Source: Ceratodon purpureus
Taxonomy: Eukaryota; Streptophyta; Bryopsida; Pseudoditrichales; Ditrichaceae
DNA length: 64,000 nt
Assembly: GCA_014871385.1 (NCBI GenBank)
Contig: CM026426.1
Coordinates: forward strand, 44,750,484 to 44,814,483
Direction: 5' to 3'
Shown here: piece by piece, positions 59,241 through 64,000 of the stretch
Numbering within the stretch: position 1 is the first letter of the stretch
Layout of the letters: each line of letters opens with the position of its first letter
The notes under the pieces: model-generated
What the model was told of the DNA's origin: nothing
What the model saw: the letters and a program-made list of their open reading frames with translations, nothing else
Database searches by the model: none
Program-made: the position numbers and the translations under genes

Positions 59241-59325
59241 CCGCCACGGGGGCTCGAACCAATGACCTCCCCGCGAGGCGTGTGGAGGGCACATCTACAA
59301 TGCTGGGCTGACAGCAGACTGGCGG
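59241..59325 (-). tRNA. tRNA-like relic (low confidence)
   Basis: On the minus strand GGTTCGAGCC (59260-59251) matches the internal B box, and AGCCCAGCATTGTAGATG resembles an A box. The ends CCGCCAG and GTGGCGG can pair at six of seven positions around 85 nt. The T stem does not pair and there is no CCA, so it is a decayed tRNA or a SINE-like piece at best. Confidence 0.25.
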
Positions 59326-59896
59326 AGCAAGGACCGATTCCCGAGCCGACTGCTCATGTCAGCAAACTTTCTGCCAGCACTTTGAACGAGGAAATTATGC
59401 GTCCGCCCACCTACCTCCTCCACCGACGATGAGTGAGTGCGGAAGTTTTTGAAATTCATAGGGAGAGTGAGAAAGGACTAGGCTATATCCCACTTGCGCC
59501 ATGAAATTGCAATGACGCTCAGAGACGATGATCCCAAAGAGTACAACATGGTTCTGGTAGAAGCAGACGGTTCACGTGAAAAGAAGGTACATGTAAGCAA
59601 CATCACTTCATTGGTTTTAGATACGCAAGGTGCTGCTACTTGGTGCCAGCATAATTGTACTAACGCATTTTGTTGGAAGCATTGATGTAGATCAACATAC
59701 GTAATGAGAGGCGTGTACTTCTTGGTGAGGTGGCAGTTCCCAAAACCATCAAGATAGTGGAGGTGTAGGACAACAACGTTTTCACCACGGCATTAAGGTG
59801 ATCTATTAGGGTCTTCACAAGTCTGCCTACAGTATTTGAGATGACTCCGTGTTTATTTGAAAAAACACATCAACCATACTGAAGTCTCTGAGACCC

Positions 59897-60470
59897 CTAG
59901 TCGTTGTCAGCATGTGCAATGTCGACATCGGGAGCAATATCCTCACCGGCACCTTTGTTGCCAGCATCCGCGATGTCCTCATAGTTGCCAGCAGCGTCCC
60001 TCTGTTCATCTTCCTCGCCCCCACTGCCAACCATGTCCTGGTTGGCATTCCATTCCGGCTCTTCTTCCATCATGCCATCTCCTTCGCCCTCCGCGACTTC
60101 TTCAAGAACATATGCTCGTCCAACACGCCTCCTCCTTGACCTCCACTCCTCGCAAGCTTTGGCAGCGTTTGATTGTTGCCACCGCTCGCGTCTCGAGGAT
60201 GCCGCGAGGGCCCGTGCTCCAGCGTCTGGGTTAGGTACAGCTCGCTCGATCTCCATTTTTTTCCTATACCGATGTTGTATGTTTCGGTACCAATGCTGGA
60301 ACTGCTGGACAATCGCACTAGTACGGGCTTTCCCACCACCATAGGCTGTATGTGCTTGATGTGCCGCCTTTGCTTGGTGGTGTGATTTCTCCATACCTTG
60401 GCAGCTCTAGACTCCAAGGCTCCCATAGTGTTCCACAAATCAGGTGGAGTGCCGTACAATTACGTGCTAT
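59897..60470 (-). pseudogene. C-terminal exon of the RAG1-like transposase
   Basis: The minus frame reads EHYGSLGV, a TAG, SCQGMEKSHHQAKAA (about 60410-60370), HTAYGGGKARTSAIV, QQFQHWYRNIQHRYRKK, then a basic region and a long acidic tail to 59897. The (G)S(L/I)G..(W)...G.E....K pattern resembles the end of the RAG1 core that carries the last catalytic glutamate. TAG stands where that family has tryptophan. A likely intron (about 60585-60470) separates it from the main exon, which ends EDYVTHYM|gtatgc. Confidence 0.5.
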
Positions 60471-60574
60471 CAACAAGAAGAAGGAAGTTAAAAGCCGGAT
60501 ACTTATGTCAAGTAGACGGTTCACTGAAGAAAGACCAAAAGCAACAACAGACAGAGCCGTGAGCATACCATATA

Positions 60575-63055
60575 ATGGGTAACATAATCCTCTCCAAAGG
60601 CCTTTAAGAATGCCTTTCCCCACTTGAGTATCTTCTACTTAAACTGCATCCGTTGCTATGCTGTCAACACCAATCCTGTCAAATATGGTACGACTTCTTC
60701 AAAGGCTTGCCACATCTGATACTTTACAATGCGGTCAGCTCCACATCCGGCATTATTATTCTCAGCTTGACATATAACCTTCCAGGCCTTATCATTGCCA
60801 GACCAAACGCTTGGCCTAAAAAGCCTGCTGGCAACATTACCACTCAAAGAGGGTTTTTGCGACACGTTTCCAGTGTTGCCACTGAGCTTGGGGTCCCTGT
60901 TAATCTCCACGTTTCCACCATGAGCCCCAATCCTGGACAACGACTTCTCCATTTGTTCAATTGGAGTAGCCCTCAGTCTCTGATTCTGTATGTTCCAAAC
61001 ATACATGATATGCCTGTGCACAAACTTCTCCATCAATCGAACCAAGGCATGCAATGTACAAATGTGCACTCTGGACAAAGGAATCGGCAGGATAGGCCTC
61101 CACCTAGTAGATGTTGTCATGTCACAAGGTTCCTCAGGTACGCTGCTGGAAAATAGCCCTTCCACCCAGTTTGCTTTACCTCGGCTCTTGATGGCAGCGT
61201 TTGCCTGACTTGCTATCCCCATAGTGGGCTTTATCCTCTTCTGGTCGCAATATATGCAGTTCATTGCACACGACGGCCCTGACTGAAGCCCGTACATATA
61301 CTTGATCGTCTTCATGTCCGCAGCAAGATGCCACTCCACATGGAATTCTCCAACTTCAGGGATTGTGAGTTTCTCGCCACTTGACTGTGCTGCTATCACA
61401 GCCGGAATGTTCGACTTTCCAAATATCCACGAGAGAACATCGGAGGACTCCTTCTCGACCTGAAACGTGGCAACTGGCCAAATCTCCTGCTCTGATTGTA
61501 CTGAGAAGTACCTCTCGTGGTTCACCTGAATGTTAGTGTCCAAAGCTCGATTCATCAACGTGATGCTAACACGTCCAAATTTCTTCCCGTTTACAATATC
61601 AGCCCCATCCAGTTTGAGGACAAATATCAACGGAGCCCCTTCCAACTCTGCAAGAATATCCTCACATGAGAATGTTTCTGTAATGCAATCGATATAGCTT
61701 CCTTTGTTAAAGACACACAATGCAGTTGCTAGAACCAAACGGACATTCACCATTGCTGTCAACAAGAGAAGAAGAGGATGCATACCTGACTCCGTGATGC
61801 CATAAAAGATCACCATGCTCTGCTCGACCACCTGTAGGTCCGTGAATAGCGAGTTTTTTTCATCTAAGACCACCTCCCTTCGCTGCTCCTCGGATTTCTT
61901 GGTTTTCTTTGACACTGCTGGCAGCTCCATCCTTCCCTCAGCGTGGTAGTACCCGCCAATGAATTGTGGCAAGTTCGCATTTAGCTCCTGCCGAAGCCTT
62001 CTAACGTGGTAAGGACTACGTAGTATGTTGGATTTGGCATCCTTGGTCAAATCCCGAAGTGGATCCTTCACGGCTTGGTAAATAGCACCATAGCCGCGAT
62101 AAGACACCCCTGCTTGGTCGCAGGCAGCAAGAATATTACCGGGCCCTACCCTTTTTCCAATTGCCTTCATGACGTTACTAGCAATTTTTCTCTTAACATG
62201 CTCCATAGATGGCTGAGTTGCGAGGGTGAGACCTTCATGCCTAGACAGTATCTTTGCTAACGCTATAGCAGTTATTGTTTGTGAGGCTTTATCCCCATGA
62301 AGTCGCTGCTTCTCATGGTTGACCCGGTTGTTGTCGTTGACAACATCCACGAGATGAGGTTGCAAATGCGTCCTAACGAGCTTCACTCTGCGTTTTGCTC
62401 ACCGTGAACCATGATTCAACTCATGAATCTCCCTGAGCGGTCGAGCCCTACGTCGCATCTCCATAGGCGTGTCCTTCAAAGGGCTAGGCCCCTCCTGTAG
62501 GCGCTCACTTGCTTGCTGCTAGCGATGCACCTCGGTCCCCAAGCCCTGCACCGTCATCCTATGATTTCTCTCCATGCTGCTCATCTCGGTTCGAATGGTC
62601 TCCAATTCAATCCGCAATTGCATGCATGTATCTTCAATGTCCCTGTTATGGTCGAGCCTCTCTCTGCTGCCAACAAGGTCCTCTCTCACCTTCCTGAGTT
62701 CTTCTTCTAAATGTGGGCACTACATTTCCATCTCACGCCGTGTAGGTCCTCCACCATCAACGAGACCCAATCTGCGTGTATATCCATATAGACCTTGCTC
62801 TCCATGACATATGAATTTCAGGCAATGTCGAAGAGTTGTGAATGGAGGTGGCCTCCCTATTCCTGGATCAACCGGGTAAATGCTGCCATTGATCCACAAA
62901 TCAATGTTTGTATCCCCGGCTGCCCTCCGTCTTGGAAATGTTGATGGGCAGGGTTGCTCGGATCTCAATGAACCTCTCCTAACAAGTGGTGCGTAGCGTG
63001 CATCAAGCGAAAGTGAGGGACGGTAGCTTGAAGCCTCTGCCACTCCTGCTGCCAT
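60575..63055 (-). pseudogene. RAG1/Transib-like DDE transposase, main exon
   Basis: One minus frame from 63055 to 60656 holds TAG at 62722-62720, TAG near 62520 and TGA at 62401-62399. It then has a 576-codon open part from 62386. Residues are counted from the Met at 62386. D260 lies in KLDGADI...GRVSITLMN. D357 lies in AADMKTIKYMYGLQ. C373, C377 and C380 lie in PSCAMNCIYCDQKR. Histidines occur at 441, 446, 457 and 459. D-x3-D with a following VxxxxxxM strand, then D-x-K...GL...C-x2-C about 20 residues on, parallels the RAG1 core (known D600, D708, C727, C730). After TAG at 60656 the same frame runs on (KWGKAFLKAFGEDYVTHYM) to about 60585, a candidate H-containing segment. In RAG1 and Transib these residues bind metal and zinc for hairpin-forming DNA cleavage. 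Distant CACTA-like families are an alternative. Confidence 0.55.
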
Positions 63056-63814
63056 CGTGAGTCCAGAATTTCGAAGTACTGCTTCAAGCTCTCAATGCCC
63101 CGGGTCGGCCTGGAAGTATGTGGATAAACGTTTTTAAAATTGCCAAATATCCAAAACTCGAGAGTTTTCAACAAGCAAACCCTATACCATAGCCACTCAA
63201 AGAAATTGCAGGATCAAATGAATAGCATGCAATGTACAAATGCACGACCCAAACTTGTCATAGAGAAATCGACACTTACACAACCTCTTCAGTCCACGGC
63301 AGGAGGTGTTGCAAGAACACCCTTCGAATGCTTGTTGCTCGAATTTGTAACTGCTGCCAGCGCATATCTGTACAACCATGGTCGCTGGTTTAGTTGTCAC
63401 AATTTCCCTTGACTCTCTCGAATTCCACCTGCGAATTGGGTCGTTGGTCCTGCAACACCCAAATTCTACGCACCCAACTTCGATTCTCCCCATTCCTAGG
63501 TGGGGAGACCAACCTTGTCTCCACCGAGCTCCATGGCTTCTTCCCGTTGTGGCAGCAAACTTCGAATCTTCAAACGGTTGACACCAATCTCCCGTCATCT
63601 CTCCTTCGAATCGGGTTTCATGGGTAGTAAATGCGACAAGGCATAGTTCACCAAACAAGGCAGCCACCACGGCGCCACTAGGCACACCGACTCCGCCCCG
63701 CAACCCCATCCCGAGACCATTAAGTCACCCTATTAACTGTGCAGGCAGCGATCCTGGCACCCGCTGCCAGCGACAGTGCTGCATTTGGGCAGGGGGTTCA
63801 ACTAGAAAGGGCAG
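63056..63814 (-). other. 5' region of the RAG1-like gene inside the element
   Basis: A minus frame at 63709-63197 is open (with SYKFEQQAFEGC, ETRFEGEMTGDWCQPFEDSK), but no splice join to the main exon is clear. It may hold an N-terminal exon or the promoter. Confidence 0.3.
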
Positions 63815-63854
63815 GCTTACACGGCCTTTTCTAGACCCCCTTTTGCACCTAATG
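63815..63854 (-). repeat. Terminal inverted repeat, right
   Basis: It is the inverse of 59123-59162 with four mismatches. Confidence 0.9.
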
Positions 63855-64000
63855 TGTGGTCATGGTACCTGTACTGTTGGACACAATGGCTTCTTACATT
63901 CATTGTTGCAAGGAAAGTCCTTTCATCCCTATGGAAATTATTTTGATCTATGTCTACAACTATAGTAAATGACTTTATAGTAAATATGAAATTAGTCAAT

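Larger units (their letters stand above)
59123..63854 (-). mobile_element. DNA transposon with 40-bp terminal inverted repeats carrying a RAG1/Transib-like transposase
   Basis: 59123-59162 and the complement of 63854-63815 match at 36 of 40 positions (CATTAGGTGCAAAA..GGTC..AGAAAAGGCCGTGTAAGC). Similarity ends abruptly at CATTAGG on both sides. Flanks share only tg (59121-59122 and 63855-63856), so a target duplication is unproven. The only long coding region inside is the minus-strand transposase-like gene. Confidence 0.75.

Overview
This is nuclear DNA from a eukaryote of the green-plant lineage. Reading frames are broken by spliceosomal GT-AG introns. The Ty1/copia element has the plant-type primer-binding site tggtatcagagc. 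The SET-domain gene is of the plant SUVR type, and the other elements are plant-type families (MULE with SWIM finger, CACTA/TNP2). No rRNA, intact tRNA, CRISPR or bacterial operon is visible. The sparse, decayed, repeat-rich layout fits a large genome such as a charophyte alga or early land plant. The exact taxon is inference.

Layout. 1-3988 (+): 3' part of a multi-exon gene with DNA-methyltransferase motifs (copy A). 4434-5320: a ~177-bp tandem repeat. 5822-6018: an 11-bp minisatellite. 7080-7937 (-): decayed unrecognised ORF. 9055-14236: a complete copia element with 131-bp LTRs and a 5-bp target duplication, but broken pol. 14640-15280 (-): unrecognised decayed ORF. 18369-21063 (-): SUVR-like histone methyltransferase pseudogene. 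22320-23960 (-): coiled-coil/RING-like gene. 26880-28400 (-): DUF7869-like gene. 29701-33300 (-): two FCP1/NIF-type HAD phosphatase-like relics and an acidic exon, sprinkled with GGATCC-centred palindromes. 34960-37187 (-): long decayed intronless ORF. 40026-43987 (-): methyltransferase copy B, with a ParB-like exon at its N-terminus and foldback hairpins in its introns. 44607-45245 (-) and 45728-46186 (+): small unrecognised ORFs. 46798-50224 (+): MULE transposase with an intron and a SWIM finger. 52237-52925 (-): TNP2 N-terminus. 53300-58950: a repeat-dense block of G/A- and C/T-rich arrays in opposite orientation. 59123-63854: an element with 40-bp terminal inverted repeats carrying a RAG1/Transib-like transposase on the minus strand.

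Almost every coding relic is interrupted by stops or frameshifts, several of them CGA to TGA, as expected from decay of methylated CpG. The two items most worth following are the ParB plus DNA-methyltransferase family, present twice, and the RAG1-like transposase between inverted repeats. Both rest on motif reading, not on database search.
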